Counted from the stretch's first letter, positions 12,700 through 24,498 are shown. The stretch is DNA of 64,000 nt from Mantis religiosa (GCA_030765055.1 CM060953.1:13801153-13865152); one strand, 5' to 3'. A program made the numbers and translations. The notes: a model not told the origin generated them from the sequence alone.

Positions 12700-12900
12700 C
12701 GATTGAGAATCGCCTGGCGGCTGGCAGTTGAAGCCAGATCGACGCCAAGCCAAGCCAAGCCAAGCCACGTTGTGTTCCGGAAGAGGCCCCGCCGCTCCCC
12801 TACCCCCGTCGTCGTCCTGTTTGTTCGGCCGTTGTTCGAACCAAGGCCATCATCAGGTGGAGCTTCGACCTCTTCAAGGATAGGTGAAGACAGTGCAGCA
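12700..12900. other. CpG-rich patch with short CCAAG repeat
   Basis: A GC-rich island in AT-rich DNA, with four tandem CCAAG units (about 12745-12768) and a run rich in CCG/GTC codons. Overlapping frames of 156 codons (12652-13122 plus) and 113 codons (12669-13010 minus) are open through it, but I recognise neither. It could be a fragment of an exon, a promoter or an unlisted repeat; the sequence does not decide. Confidence 0.35.
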
Positions 12901-13904
12901 GTAACCGGACTTATCTTCACGATGCAAATGATGATATACCTCAACATTTCATGTCTCCTACTACATACGTATTGTCTGACTTTTCTTTGTTCCTTCTCAA
13001 TCGGTTCCATAGTTACGGAGTTCGTTAGCTCTCACGACGTGGCACTCCGCACCTTTCTTTTGGAGGAAAACTATCCAGCTATTCGTAATTTTAAACATGT
13101 TTTTGCGCCATTGCTGAAGTAACGTGTTCTTTAGACAGAGAATGCTTACAAAAGTGTATGTAAATAGGGATAAAAATTAAGATCACAATAATATCATATT
13201 ACCATCTAATTTACCATAAACCACAACGATCCTGTGAGGGGGAAAAGAGAGACATATACTCTTAGTCTGTTGATTGATGTTTATAGAAGTGACCATCGGA
13301 AATCGTCTCTATAAACTTCGATGCATTTTTCTGAGGCATGACAGAAGTCAGAGTAGTTAAGGCAGTTAAGCGTCCCAATGAACTCAGTGGACAACAATCC
13401 CAATTCAATACGATCAGAAACTAGAGAGTAGTATAAAAATGTCCGTATTCAAGCTGTTTAGGAAAATAGAAAGGAAAATAATATTTCGGTTTAGGAAACT
13501 CCAAGAGGAAAAGTTGTGTTTCAGATGTGAATGAGGGGTTTAAGCTTCACGTGCAACGTAGGAACTTTGCTGCGGTAGTTACACTGTCTTATATTTTATA
13601 GAAATATTTTACTATGACGGATCATTATTATTATTGGCAGTCCATAGCTCCTAAAGACTAAGCTCGGGCTATCATATAATTGGCGGTAGCTACATGGGGA
13701 TTCGCTGTTTAACATTTCAGTGATTCACGGCAAATTATGTTTTTACAGAAACTATTGATACTTCAGAAGTAGCACATATAATATTTCAATAGTTACATTT
13801 TATAACGCTGAGATTAAGGAAAAGATTTAATTCTACATCCTCAAACAGTTGACAACTCACTTTAAGTAGTTCCATTATTAGTCTACATTAAATTTATCCT
13901 GTCA
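12901..13904. other. No recognised feature
   Basis: AT-rich sequence; no feature recognised. Confidence 0.5.
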
Positions 13905-14105
13905 ACATGGCGCTGGGGTGGGTTTCCTCCGGGTCCTCCGGTTTTCCCCACCATCATTCCACCAATTGCTCCATTCATCATTCAGCTCAGGCCTTGGGCC
14001 CTCAACCCTGATTTCATCTCAGGTTCAGATGGTTCAAGTTCCCTCGCTCTGAGGGAACCCAAGCGCCTCCTAACGTCAGTATTGACGAGAAAGGGAAGAA
14101 TAAGT
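13905..14105 (+). repeat. SINE D copy, head missing
   Basis: Starts inside the family D body (GGCGCTGGGGTGGGTTTCCT) and runs to the 3' block CCCTCGCTCTGAGGGAACCC and GTATTGACGAGAAAGGGAAG, matching the 7752 subfamily. The tRNA-like head is absent. Confidence 0.8.
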
Positions 14106-14334
14106 TATCCTGAGAGAAAGACCCTATAGCTCTGCACGGCAGCAGACTTAGGAACAACGTCGATAATGGAGTTGCATCAAAAGTGCGATCTACATTCTTA
14201 TAAGTAATAAGACTATCAGAAAATGGTTTCATCTTCTATCTGTAAGCCACGTTAACTTGGGATGTGTTATTGTTATACCAAGTGCACCATTATAATTCGC
14301 AAGTATTTCGTAATGAATCAAATCAGTAGGGTAC

Positions 14335-14545
14335 TGTTTGTGCCCGCGTAGAGGGCAGCGTGTCTGCCTCACGTTCAAGAAGTATCGAGTTAGGGTGAGT
14401 TCCTGGATAAGGTTTCTCCGGAGTTTCCTTTATTTTGAAAGACAAAGTTGCGTAATTCTATACTCCATGGACCCTGTGCTCATTTGAGCATATTTTCAGC
14501 CCTCTCATTAATCGTCCCATATGACATTGGAGGACGTAATTTAAA
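14335..14545 (+). repeat. SINE A copy, diverged
   Basis: The family A head (AGCGTGTCTGCCTCACGTTC) and body (CCTGGATAAGGTTTCTCCGG, ATTTGAGCATATTTTCAGCC, GACATTGGAGGACGTAATTT) are present. The B box is damaged (ATCGAGTTAGGG). Confidence 0.75.
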
Positions 14546-15507
14546 AAATATATCTATTTGTAGTTTAGGGTTATGTTAGTGTTTATCCAATATAAACATT
14601 CCTCTTTTGAAGTGCATTAATTTCTATATAGGGTTGCAGAATACCAGGAAAGTTATTTAAAGAACAATGGATGGATAATCCGTCTTGGGAATAAATTGAG
14701 AAGTAATGGGTTAGGAGAAAGATAAAGAAAAGAAACCGTGTGAATAATTTTTGGGAAGATATTTTAGAAAATACAAAAGTGTTTAGTGATGAGAGAGTAT
14801 TAGTGTTCCTATAAACTGATAAAATACAATTGGGGTAGCTGAAACCACGCACATACGAGATGGAAGGTATTGCAATGTACTGGTGAAAATGGAGAGCTTC
14901 CATTAAATGTAAAAGAACTGAACCACAGAGAAAAAGTTACATTAACATAGAAATATAAAGACAGTAAAAAAGTAGGCCAGATATCAAAGGAAGAATACAT
15001 GGATAGCCAAACATCAAAATAGCTATTGGAATTAGGAATTAATTTCTCTGTATGACCGAACGATCATATTCACCTAATCAATAACTGGAACATTGTCGCG
15101 ACTGATAGAGTTGGGGTTTTGTCATGTAATTTCATATTATTTGAAGAAGTTAATTACAATGTATACTCTTACGCAACAGCTCGCCGTGTAAGACGTTGGA
15201 AACACAATCTTAGTGTTTTTGCTGTGATGTCAGCTCTAACAACAAACCGGAAAGAGTGGCCAATTTCTCATTTCCTTTCTCTTGTCCAGAGGCAAACTGT
15301 TCAAGGCCATCATCACGTTACACCTTGTCGGGCCAGTTTACTCATCACCGATAGATATTGTCGGGAAAAAAACTTGCTAGAGTCCTGCTTCTGTGTGAGT
15401 CTTTGTGTTGCTTTGCTTCTTAGTCCTAAGATTGTCATCATTCCTTAAAATAACGGCTTTTTTACAGTATTATTTGTGGTCCATTTTCAGTTGTGCTGTC
15501 TTGGTAA
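14546..15507. other. No recognised feature
   Basis: AT-rich sequence. Open frames at 14583-14903 (minus) and 15119-15448 (plus) match nothing I know. Confidence 0.5.
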
Positions 15508-15583
15508 AAACTTGAGTTTCCTACCATGCATCAGGTTCAAGAATCCCGAGTTCGAATTATGGTCGGGTTGAGTTATCTGGATA

Positions 15584-15638
<55 letters not shown>

Positions 15639-15765
15639 CCAGGGATCTCCCTTATACTGAAACATAAATGTCTGGTAACTCTAAGCTCTATGGATCCTGA
15701 TCTCATTTGAACATCGTTTTATTCTCGTCTGATATGACTTAACTAGGTGGACGTAAATTAAAAAA
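15508..15765 (+). repeat. SINE A copy with internal T tract
   Basis: The B box (GAGTTCGAATTATGGTCGGG) and family A body are present, but the normally short T run after CTGGATAAG is expanded to about 53 T (15586-15638). The A-box half of the head is truncated. Confidence 0.8.
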
Positions 15766-16256
15766 AATGTTTTTCTGCTATTTTACTGTAGGTATGTGCA
15801 TGAACTACATTAAATCCTGTGAACTTTTGATAATTCAATCCTTGCAAATACTGGATGGTTGAATTTTACTGTTTAAATCTTTACTTAGGGTGTATATATT
15901 AAAATTTATTTACGATTTGATAAACGTGTCATCTGTAAGAATGTGCACAAGCGGACGTTTTTACCACTAAAACCACCATGTTGATCAGGTTTTAGTGATT
16001 TATTTTAGTTTCATATAAACACTGTTTCTGTTATTGTCAGAAAATATATACAATACACATGTGCTAAGTGTATTGGAAGTAGAAAATGAACTCCGTCTCG
16101 TGTTTTCAACTCTCGACTTACTATGATGTCCCAGGCTTCATAGTTAGAGCACTATGCTTTTATTTTATATAAATTTATGGAAATAATAATTTCTTTCACA
16201 TCAGCCGTGTGTAGGCTAAGGTTTGAATGAATATTGAATTGAATGAATTCAATTTA
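15766..16256. other. No recognised feature
   Basis: AT-rich sequence, nothing recognised. Confidence 0.5.
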
Positions 16257-16269
16257 TCTGAAAGAAAAA

Positions 16270-17045
16270 AACATAGTGGTTTAACTATAAAGCCTGAGAC
16301 TTAAGTACTTACAGCATAGTTAGTCGCCACAAAAGGTGCGTGTCCCATAGAATATGAGAACTGCTAGTGGTCTACCGGGAAATATACGAGTCAGCTGGAA
16401 TATTTAATGTCATGTCGGCCATAGTAGCTCAGTGGTTTAACTATGAAGCGTGGGACTTAAGTACTTACAGCATAGTAAGTCGTCACAAAAGGTGCGTGTC
16501 TCATAGCATATGAGAACCCCTAGTGATCTACCGGAAAACATATCAGTCTGTTGGAATATTAAATGTCATGTCGGCATGTTGGCCATAGTAGCTCAGTGGT
16601 TTAACTATGAAGCGTGGGACTTAAGTACTTACAGCATAGTAAGTCGTCACAAAAGGTGCGTGTCTCATAGCATATGAGAACCCCTAGTGATCTACCGGAA
16701 AACATATCAGTCTGTTGGAATATTTAATGTCATGTCGGCATGTTGGCCATAGTAGCTCAGTGGTTTAACTATGAAGCCTGGGACTTAAGTACTTACAGCA
16801 TAGTAAGTCACCACAAAAGGTGCGTGTCTCATAGCATATGAGAACCCTTAGTGATCTACCGGGAAACATATCAGTCTGTTGGAATATTTAATTTCATGTC
16901 GGCATGTTGGCCATAGTAGCTCAGTGGTTTAGAGCAACCACATGGAGAGCGGGAGATCCTTGGTTCAAATCCCGGCTATGGCATTGAATTTTTCAGTCTG
17001 ACTCCATTCAACTCTTAGCCTACAGAGGCTAGTGTGGAAGAAATT
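16270..17045 (+). repeat. 164-bp tandem array of SINE C
   Basis: ATAGTAGCTCAGTGGTTTA recurs at 16421, 16585, 16749 and 16913, exactly 164 bp apart, with a partial unit before it from about 16275. Each unit holds the 5' part of SINE C (GGGACTTAAGTACTTACAGC to GAACCCCTAGTGATCTACCG to TTTAATGTCATGTCGGC) fused to the first 20 bases of the tRNA-like head. Only the last unit continues into a complete head with a matched acceptor stem (GCCATAG/CTATGGC), a B box (GGTTCAAATCCCGGCTATGG) and the 3' mark ATTTTTCAGTCTGAC. Array growth therefore reused a break inside the tRNA-like head. Confidence 0.9.
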
Positions 17046-17411
17046 ATTATTTCAGTATTGTGATATGTCTCATCTCTAATACATTATAACATTATGTTAT
17101 ACAAATTTAGTCAGTTTTACATATTTTAATGCTAGGCTTCATAAAACACTGCATATAACATATATAATGTTCATTTTGAACACCTGTGCACATTTAACAT
17201 TGACTTGGGTCACAAACAGCTAATTGTACACTAATACATAAATAACTATTGTGCAACTTTGCTACTATAAAGAGATTGTTACGGATAGTGTGATCCATAT
17301 AAACTTGAACTATTTCAATAGACCATAACTTTTGAACCAATAATAGTACACACGTACAACTTTGGAAGAATATAATACACAATTGGGAGATTACGTTACA
17401 CTATTTAGATC

Positions 17412-17661
17412 TCAAAGAAAATGTTGGAAGTGTCCTCCACCAGTATCTATACATGTTTGTACTCGTCTCACCATATTCTCTGACGTTTTATGGAGAGTAT
17501 CCTCGCCAATGTTACTTATTTTGGTTCGAATGGATTCCTTGAGAACAACAATTGGCCGTGGCCTATTCTTGTACACTCTATTTTTAGATATCCCCACAAG
17601 AAACAATCCGGCGAGGTTAGCTCAGGGAATCTGAGGGGCCACAGACCTTTTGATATTATTC

Positions 17662-17707
<46 letters not shown>

Positions 17708-17971
17708 GGTTACAAGTTCCATAGTGTCATTAGATGTATGGCACGTTACTCCATCTTGCTGGAATAAATCTTCTCTCAATTCGATATCATCCAGCGGCTC
17801 CACAAATGTCTTGAAGATACCCATATAAACTTCAGTGTCTACAGTCGTATCAACGAAAATGGGACCAACGATCCATAGATGCTGGTGGAGGACACTTGCA
17901 ACATTTTCTCTGAGATGTAAATAGTGTAATGTAATCACCCAATTGTGTATTATATTCTCGCAAAGTTGCAC
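17412..17971 (-). pseudogene. DDE transposase catalytic fragment (IS630/Tc1-mariner-like)
   Basis: Minus-strand reading gives IVGPIFVDTTVDTEVYMGIF, then LREDLFQQDGVTCHTSNDTM with the second catalytic Asp. A poly-T insertion (17668-17704) follows, then WPLRFPELTSPDCFLWG with the third acidic residue, and a C-terminus ending RVQTCIDTGGGHFQHFL. This is the usual order of the DDE_3-type transposases with a QQDGAT..HT motif. The N-terminal DNA-binding part and first Asp are missing: the inverted copy of the 3' end joins just before HLWIVGPIF. Not functional. Confidence 0.8.
17668..17705. repeat. Poly(A) tract
   Basis: About 37 A on the plus strand, interrupting the transposase relic between its second and third catalytic blocks. 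Confidence 0.95.
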
Positions 17972-18050
17972 GCCTGTCCTATTATTGGTTCAAAAGTTAT
18001 GGCCTATTGAAATGGTTCAGGTTTATATGGATCGCACTGTATTAACTGTT

Positions 18051-20726
18051 ATGCACAATTGCCTCATTATGGCACGAGTGTCTATGTCTTTTCTATTGCA
18101 ATGACGCAATACAGGTAATCCAAACTGCTATGGCTTATAAAAGGAAAATTTAACTATTTTATTACATTCTCTTCTCCGAGCAACGAAGATGCTATATTAT
18201 TAAATGCACAATAATTAACGTCTAAATTGCATTGATAGACTGACATTTGACTATATTACAGTCGTAACATCTGTTCACTTCTGTCCCAGGAAGGGAATGG
18301 CTTCCTTATCGGTCCAACACGCCAGGTTGAAATGTATCGGAAGCTACTAACGTCTCATTTACGATCATATGAACACACTCTCACTTATGTGAACTACGGA
18401 TGCTTAATTTTTATTATTTCATTATTTATTTCCTGCAATTTAATTTAGTATGATTGTACAAATCATCATAAATTTAATATGACACTCGTGAAATTTGTCT
18501 TGCGAGCGAGAGTAAATCCGCCAGTTATTTTATTCCTACCATAATCATCAAGGTTATCAATCGTTGCTTAAATGATTAAATCTATGACATTGTAAACAAA
18601 AACAGTCGACTAGTAAGGAACCTAACCACGTAGGTAAAACATTTCCATGTAATAAATGTTTTTGTACCGTATGTTGTGTGTGCCCCACACCTCCCCCTCC
18701 CCCTAAATAGCTAGGGTATCCTCATGGTAGAGCCTGTTCTAAATTTGAAGCGAGAAGTGTTGCTTAATGCAGTACATCAAATAATTCAATAGTATGCTCT
18801 TGCGTAACAGTATAGGAGCAAGGCGAATGTCAAGGTTAAGAGTAGTTGAAACAAAAGGAGCAAATTGTGTATACAAACTAAGATTAGAAGCAGCCCGCCG
18901 GATGGCTTGGCAACTTCTCGGACGGTACTGTTGAGCGGGAGGTAGAACTACCAGGCTGTTCTATAATGTACTTCCTGTAACACCTTAATACTGCATATCG
19001 CTCAAGACCTTAACTTGTCCTTTCTATTTTTACATCTTCACGGCCACTGCTGGCGATCAATAAGAGTTCAATGTTACGGAAATCGGGTGCTCAATGACTC
19101 CTCGTATGTTCTTTTACTACATACTGCTTTCTTAGAAATACACGCATGGGGGATGTGTTAAATTGAAAGCAATGTGCGTTACAAAAAATACAATTTTGTT
19201 ACGCAAGTCATGGACTAAACGAAAAAAAGTGAATTACCCATAGTTGCCTAGTAAAAGAAACAGTAGACCCGAAATCGGGTTGTGGATACTAGTTTCTAGG
19301 TGCAAAAGCATGTATGTGTTGTGGGGGTGGGGGGGGGTTGTTCAGTTTCACCTTTGTTACGATGTCATTCTTACAGATTTGTCCAAATTAGGAAATAATG
19401 CGATTACTGAACAGGGTATATTGTCCAAATGGGATTGATCAGTATCACCATTATACGAACCAAAGGTAAACAGGAGTATATAACAATTAAACCTTCCAGC
19501 CCAGTCAGGTTTGTTAAGCACTAGAATGCTGAAAGACCCATTCATTTCACTGCTGAGTATAATCCGTTCCATTTATTGCAGGGCCGCAGGTCGCACTCTC
19601 TTTTGCACCGAGGGGTTTTGTGCGTTACTTCCTCACTTGCACTTACTGTGGAATACGTGGATTCAAGAGCATTCGAATGATGCGCCAATATCGTCAACGT
19701 TTTGCATTTCCTTTTCGTATCTTAACTTTAGCGTTACAGATCCATTTGTCCTTGTTAATCTGACACAGAACAATGTCTCCACCTGGAACTAGTATACCAG
19801 AAAATTCCCCTTGAAATTTTATATACCTCTGTGTACATGAATAAGTTTATATACGTATATATCCTTCGTAAAAATTCTTCATTCAAGCGTACATTTTTCG
19901 GTAGGCATTTGCGTAAGAGCAATATAATTACAGCTCAAAGACAACAAACATACTTTTGAAATGAGTAATGAACAAACTCTATCTTTTCAACTCGAACACA
20001 AGATGTCAAAGATAAAGGTATCCTTGAGCGAGTCATTCATCGCTAGTGCTCCGCGGAAAGATGCCGAGTTCAAGCGAATTACCCTAATGCGACGTATGGT
20101 GCTAATATAAATGAAACTGTGCAGTAACTTCCTGTTACAAACGTGTGCGGATTGTAAAAGTGAAGCGCTTAGTCAAATATGCTAACCAGCGTATGGATGA
20201 TACTTTTCGGAATTAACATTAAGTTTCCTTTCATCCCCCAATGTTTACACTATTTATTTGCTTGCATATTAACAGATGTGCCTGTCGTATAATAAGCGTA
20301 CAGCATTTACAGAAAAAACACTGCAAAATTTCATTATTACTATTAAGGAATTTTTAAGCTTTAAAGCCAGAGCAAATGGAAATGAAGTTAAACTGTTACT
20401 AGACGTCGCTTAGCGCTTGTTGGCGTTTTTAGAAAGTACCAGTATGTTTTACCTCCCATCAGCAACTCATGTTCATTCATCACGTTGGCGTAGTAGTTTG
20501 AGTGTAGATGACTTAGCCAACTGCTAATAATACATCAAACTTGGAAACAGGAAATTGTTGAATAAAGGCAATCAGTTCGAAGTCCTTTTGTTTCAAATTA
20601 AGGCCTGTATCATCTAAACGTTCTCTCATAGGTAACAGAATATGAAAATGTAATTATAATTTTTGAAACTTTTATTTAATCTTGGGAACTATTAGCATGT
20701 AGTTAGCGCAGTCAGCAAAAGGTAAT
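18051..20726. other. No recognised feature
   Basis: Mostly AT-rich. A G-rich run lies at about 19320-19338. Open frames of 60-93 codons (19244-19792) are not recognised. No mobile-element hallmarks seen. Confidence 0.5.
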
Positions 20727-20730
20727 ATAT

Positions 20731-21123
20731 TGTCGCGTGGCATTGTTGCGACGGGCGCGGCCGGCGCGGCCGGCGCGTGCAAAGAGAGAGATAGTTCACC
20801 GCGGAGATAAAAGCTTGCCGAAACAGAGAAAGAGACAGCTGACTGGAAGGTCCGCTTTCTTGATTGTTACAGAACGTTCCACTAATTTCTAGAACTATGA
20901 GTGGAGATATAAAAAAAGCCGGGACTCGCCAGTTGGGACAGTTGTAATCGTGTGTGCGCAGCAGTGATTTGAAAGTGAATTCTTTTGTTTATTTACGTAT
21001 GCAGAACCACGAGGTACTGTGTTGGTGTATGTTGCGTAATTTTGCTGCAGAGGGGTGTACAAACTGCCTTTCTACGAAAATAAAGAGCATTTTGAATTTC
21101 TGCAACGAGCCCACAAAGTCACA
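20731..21123 (+). mobile_element. Solo LTR (gypsy-like), plus strand
   Basis: A 393-bp LTR starting TGTCGCGTGG and ending AAGTCACA, flanked by a perfect 4-bp duplication ATAT (20727-20730 and 21124-21127). The U3-like part has a CGGCGCGGC short repeat (about 20754-20780), GAACGTTC (20872-20879) and TTCTAGAA (20887-20894), then TATAAAAAA (20908-20916) and an initiator-like ACAGTTGT about 30 bp on. AATAAA lies at 21079-21084. It shares these blocks in order with 6887-7329. The ends, the duplication and the lack of internal sequence support a solo LTR; gypsy-like is inference. Confidence 0.8.
20872..20940 (+). promoter_or_regulatory. LTR promoter core with heat-shock-element-like sites
   Basis: GAACGTTC and TTCTAGAA are inverted nGAAn/nTTCn pairs of the heat-shock factor type, placed 14-36 bp upstream of the TATA box at 20908. 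An arthropod-type CAGT initiator falls near 20938. The second solo LTR keeps TTCTAGAA and the TATA box at the same spacing. Heat response is inferred only. Confidence 0.5.
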
Positions 21124-21127
21124 ATAT

Positions 21128-22440
21128 ATTAAACATTTGATCTGTATCGTACATCTTATGTATTCCACGGAATATTTTTATACGGGTATTTGTGTTACCC
21201 ACCAAACCGAAGTAAAAAATGTGGTCAACCTACCAGAGCAGGCACTCATTTGAGGAGAATGTGAAATAAGCAGTCTCATTTACATCAGACTTACACTTGC
21301 TGTACCTTAGCTGTTATAATTAATATGCTTGACCCTAAGTATGATAATTTTAAAAGTACCGATTGGACTTTTAAAGCTGTATATGATTAGAATATCGCAT
21401 AATTATGATATTTAGAAGTCTCTTACCCGAGTTATCTACTCCAGCTTTTTTACCTTCATCGGGCGATATTCGTTATTCTCAAAATATCATTTTTCTTAAT
21501 TGTAATCTACAGCTATTTGATTTTACTTTTTCTTATCCCTTTTACAGTACCAGCTAATGTTTCTGTGTACTGTAACGTTATAAAGCGTACTTGGCTTCAA
21601 CTCGCTTCTAGCGAAACATAGCAGACAATTCTGTGTGATGTCATACACGAACCAGTCGCAATCCCCTGACCACAACATTCCTTTTGACCTTTTTTTACAT
21701 ATATTCGTGAAAACCAATTCCCTGATGCAATTAAAAACTACGAGTTGGGATTAGATTGTAATTTTGGACAGTGTGGTACGGGTTAACGTCCTTGTTATTA
21801 ATTTATATCTGCAGACAGGAATGACTGTAATGTTCAGAATACTCGGCTTTAAAAGAACATTTTCAGGGCACATAACCATATCCAGCTCATTTATTTCGAA
21901 CTCGGATCTTCCTGGATTTCTGATTGGGCACAGTACCCATAACCATGGATATAAAGCAGTTTATCTCTTCTTTGAATAAATAGCAGCTCAGAAACATGAT
22001 ACCTGTGCTTCTATTGTGATGTAAGTGTGATCTAGTAGATACAATTTTCACTGTTCCTTCAGTTTTCCTCGCGACCAAGTAGAGGAATGAAATACGCGAG
22101 AAATAGCCTGTTCTTCAACACTCGCTGTCATCGAACACACGACATCTCGCACTCACTGATGTCACAACCACACTTGAAGAACATCACTTTGTCCCATCAA
22201 AACGCTCCACTAATTCACGCCCACGCTCGCTTACATATAAACAATAAACTCTCGAGAGAGTTCTAGGTTCGAAAATATTAACAGCAATTGATGGGAAGAG
22301 GAAACTATAACCAAGCATTGAGATATAAGCTGTATTATTTGCTAAATTTTGAAGTATTTCAACCACCAAGCTTCTGTCATAATTGGGCATAAACACGTAG
22401 ACCAACGGAAAAGAAAAACTAATGGAAACAAGAGATAAAA
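21128..22440. other. No recognised feature
   Basis: AT-rich sequence; short open frames only. Confidence 0.5.
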
Positions 22441-22690
22441 GGCTGGCCCCGTAGCTCAGTCGGTAGAGCACTTGCCTGCCGTGCTAGGGTCCCGGGTTCG
22501 ATTCCAGGCGGTGGGGGTGGGGATTTTTCACCGATCAAGATAACTTCCTCATCTTCCCCAGAGTCTGGAAGTATGAATGAGAGTGCGAATGTGTGCGTGT
22601 ATGTGATCTAATGATTAAACCCCAACGAATACGAGGTAACACCTTCGATATGTTCCAAAGAACGGCCGCGGATATGACCATTGCAAATAA
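22441..22690 (+). repeat. SINE F, tRNA-like head
   Basis: The head has good A and B boxes (GTAGCTCAGTCGGTAGAGC; GGGTTCGATTCCAGGCGG) and a paired D arm. The acceptor stem does not close properly and the sequence continues into a body (GGGGATTTTTCACCGATCAA, then a TGTGTGCGTGTATGTGATC stretch and a GGCCGCGGATATGACCATTG block). That is a SINE layout, not a tRNA gene. Only copy in the window; the 3' end is approximate. Confidence 0.65.
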
Positions 22691-24096
22691 AGGCGGGGTA
22701 TAAATGGAACAAAGAAAAAGAGAAATAAAAAACAAGATAAAGTGGAAATAAGGTGCAAATATGTCTGAAGCAGAAGACAAAACTTAAAATAACAAATAAG
22801 GAGTGTGAATACATATTGATATGTTAAATTCACATCACTTTCACTACTTTCGTGCAAGCTATTCTTCTGTCTGCTTCGTTTTAATTATTTGAAGATGTAA
22901 ATCAACGACAGTGTCTCGGAAATGGCTAACGCCAAAAAATACCATTTGAGATAAAACATGTTCTTTAACGAATGCTACACTTTTGTGCAATAATATCTAT
23001 GGTTTACCAGTTGCTACATAGAAATGTCATTCATAATATAGAGGACTTCACAGGCAGATGATGCTTTTTATTTGTCTTGTAAATGTCTTCAACATTGGTA
23101 TTTCAATTAAAACTGTTAGTAATTTTTGAGAAAATCAATTATTTGTGGGGAATTTTCCTGAAATTCTGTCACATCTTTGGAGGCACCTGAACTTTATACC
23201 AATTTGGTATTTGAACGAGTTTTCATTTTTTAATTACGCTGTTCACACGCATATACAGGAACTTTTTATATCTTTTCTATTTATGTGGTCCCAAACTGGG
23301 TATTTTCGGTGAAATGTTGGTATCGAGCTTTTAATGGAATGCAAATTTCCTTTACTTGCTATACGTAAAAATAAAGAAAGTAACAAGAGATAACTAAAGT
23401 AATAGGGGATTGATAAAAGGAAATATGCAAACACAAGAGAAAAACAAAATAACAGATGGGAAGGGGAACGAAAAAGAAGGAAAACTGTGGTAGCATTGTA
23501 TTGTAAATGATGCGGTTTGTAATGAAGTTGGAAGTAGCGTGGCATATTAAGGTATTTCAGAATTTTAGAAAAGATTCATCTGTCTGCCTTTGAAAGGATA
23601 CAGGTTTTTCTTGTGATAAGAGTCAGATAGGGGAAGCTTCATTGTGTTCCATTCCCATGGCTTCTTCACCTGTGTCACGAGGCACATACAATAACCACGT
23701 TCATTATCCTTCCAAATGACCGTTGTTAGGAAAAGTAACAAAAATTCACCCCGCGGAACACGAAACTGGTTTTCATTTCTTTGACTCATATATTTAGCAG
23801 GTTCAAGGATGGGAAATTACATAAGGAGAAGCTAATGCACTCTCATTTGTTACTCATAAACCGTCAGGAAGAGAGAGGGACATGTGAGAATTCTGAGAGT
23901 GAAACAGGCTTCCTCTTGTTCTTGTTTTCATTGTGCTGTACCAGTTCTCGCAGCTTCTTCTATGTTGCTCATAAACAACATGGTTGAACCTGTTTGATAT
24001 CTTAACTGCGACATGCACAAGGAAATATCTCGAAATTCTGATTTTATACCACAATTTTGGAATTTCTGTGCAGAAAACAAGATACAGAAGAAATAG
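22691..24096. other. No recognised feature
   Basis: AT-rich, with purine-rich strands giving hydrophobic minus-strand open frames (22535-22857, 23243-23545) that look like composition artefacts. Confidence 0.5.
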
Positions 24097-24498
24097 TTAA
24101 CAAGAATTCAAAATCGGTGACATTACACTAAATTGAGTGCCGGAGTCACTGTTTCCCAGCGATGTTAAATAGGTTTGATACCCAGTGAGAACTGCCAGAT
24201 TTCTCAACATCTCTATGTTGTTGGCAAATCTTGTACTAGAACCCTGACTAAATCTGATGAATGTGGTGTATGAGAAAGCACTAGAACTTAAATTCATTAA
24301 TTTTGGCCATCGCTGTACAGATGTTTCAACTGCTGCATTTTCTGCTCCTTTTTCGCCAAATGTGTGGCTTTTCCCGTTGATTCCATCGTCCAAACGCTGT
24401 AAAAAGTTCGCGTAATACTGTGGATTAGTGGGTACTCGTGTAACTACGTAACGGTGACCAATTTTTTCCATGTTTACATATTCACTGAGGGTGTTCAC
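24097..24498 (-). CDS. Unrecognised 133-codon open frame
   Basis: Open from an ATG at 24498; an internal ATG gives MEKIGHRYVVTRVPTNPQYY. The composition is balanced, without the homopolymer or hydrophobic bias of its neighbours, with a polar middle and no membrane segment or motif I can name. It could be a fragment of an exon or of a transposon-encoded protein. No promoter, splice or neighbour evidence supports expression, so I give it low weight. Confidence 0.2.
   Translation of the reverse strand: MNTLSEYVNMEKIGHRYVVTRVPTNPQYYANFLQRLDDGINGKSHTFGEKGAENAAVETSVQRWPKLMNLSSSAFSYTTFIRFSQGSSTRFANNIEMLRNLAVLTGYQTYLTSLGNSDSGTQFSVMSPILNSC

Larger units (their letters stand above)
17278..18046. mobile_element. 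Fold-back DDE transposon with 173-bp inverted arms
   Basis: Two inverted arms of about 173 bp, 17278-17450 and 17874-18046, flank a loop holding part of a transposase. Shared blocks include CCATAACTTTTGAACCAATA and ATACACAATTGGG. Both arms encode the transposase C-terminus (GGGHFQHFL in the left arm read on the minus strand, GGGHLQHFL in the right arm read on the plus strand). The two arms are therefore both 3' ends of the parent element rather than a 5' and a 3' end. I did not find target-site duplications. Confidence 0.8.

Noticed and set aside
14583..14903. 106-codon minus-strand frame
   Set aside because: Low-complexity Ser/Phe/Leu-rich translation of purine-rich DNA, with no motif or conserved block.
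16910..16983. Possible tRNA gene with a matched acceptor stem
   Set aside because: It is the head of the last unit of a SINE C array, with a poor anticodon stem and the family 3' mark directly after it.
20870..20940. Heat-shock gene promoter (hsp70-like)
   Set aside because: The heat-shock-element-like and TATA motifs sit inside a 393-bp sequence with LTR ends and a target duplication, and a second copy lies at 6.9 kb; no heat-shock coding sequence follows.
22441..22515. Possible tRNA gene with good A and B boxes
   Set aside because: The acceptor stem does not close and the sequence continues into a SINE-type body; treated as a SINE head.
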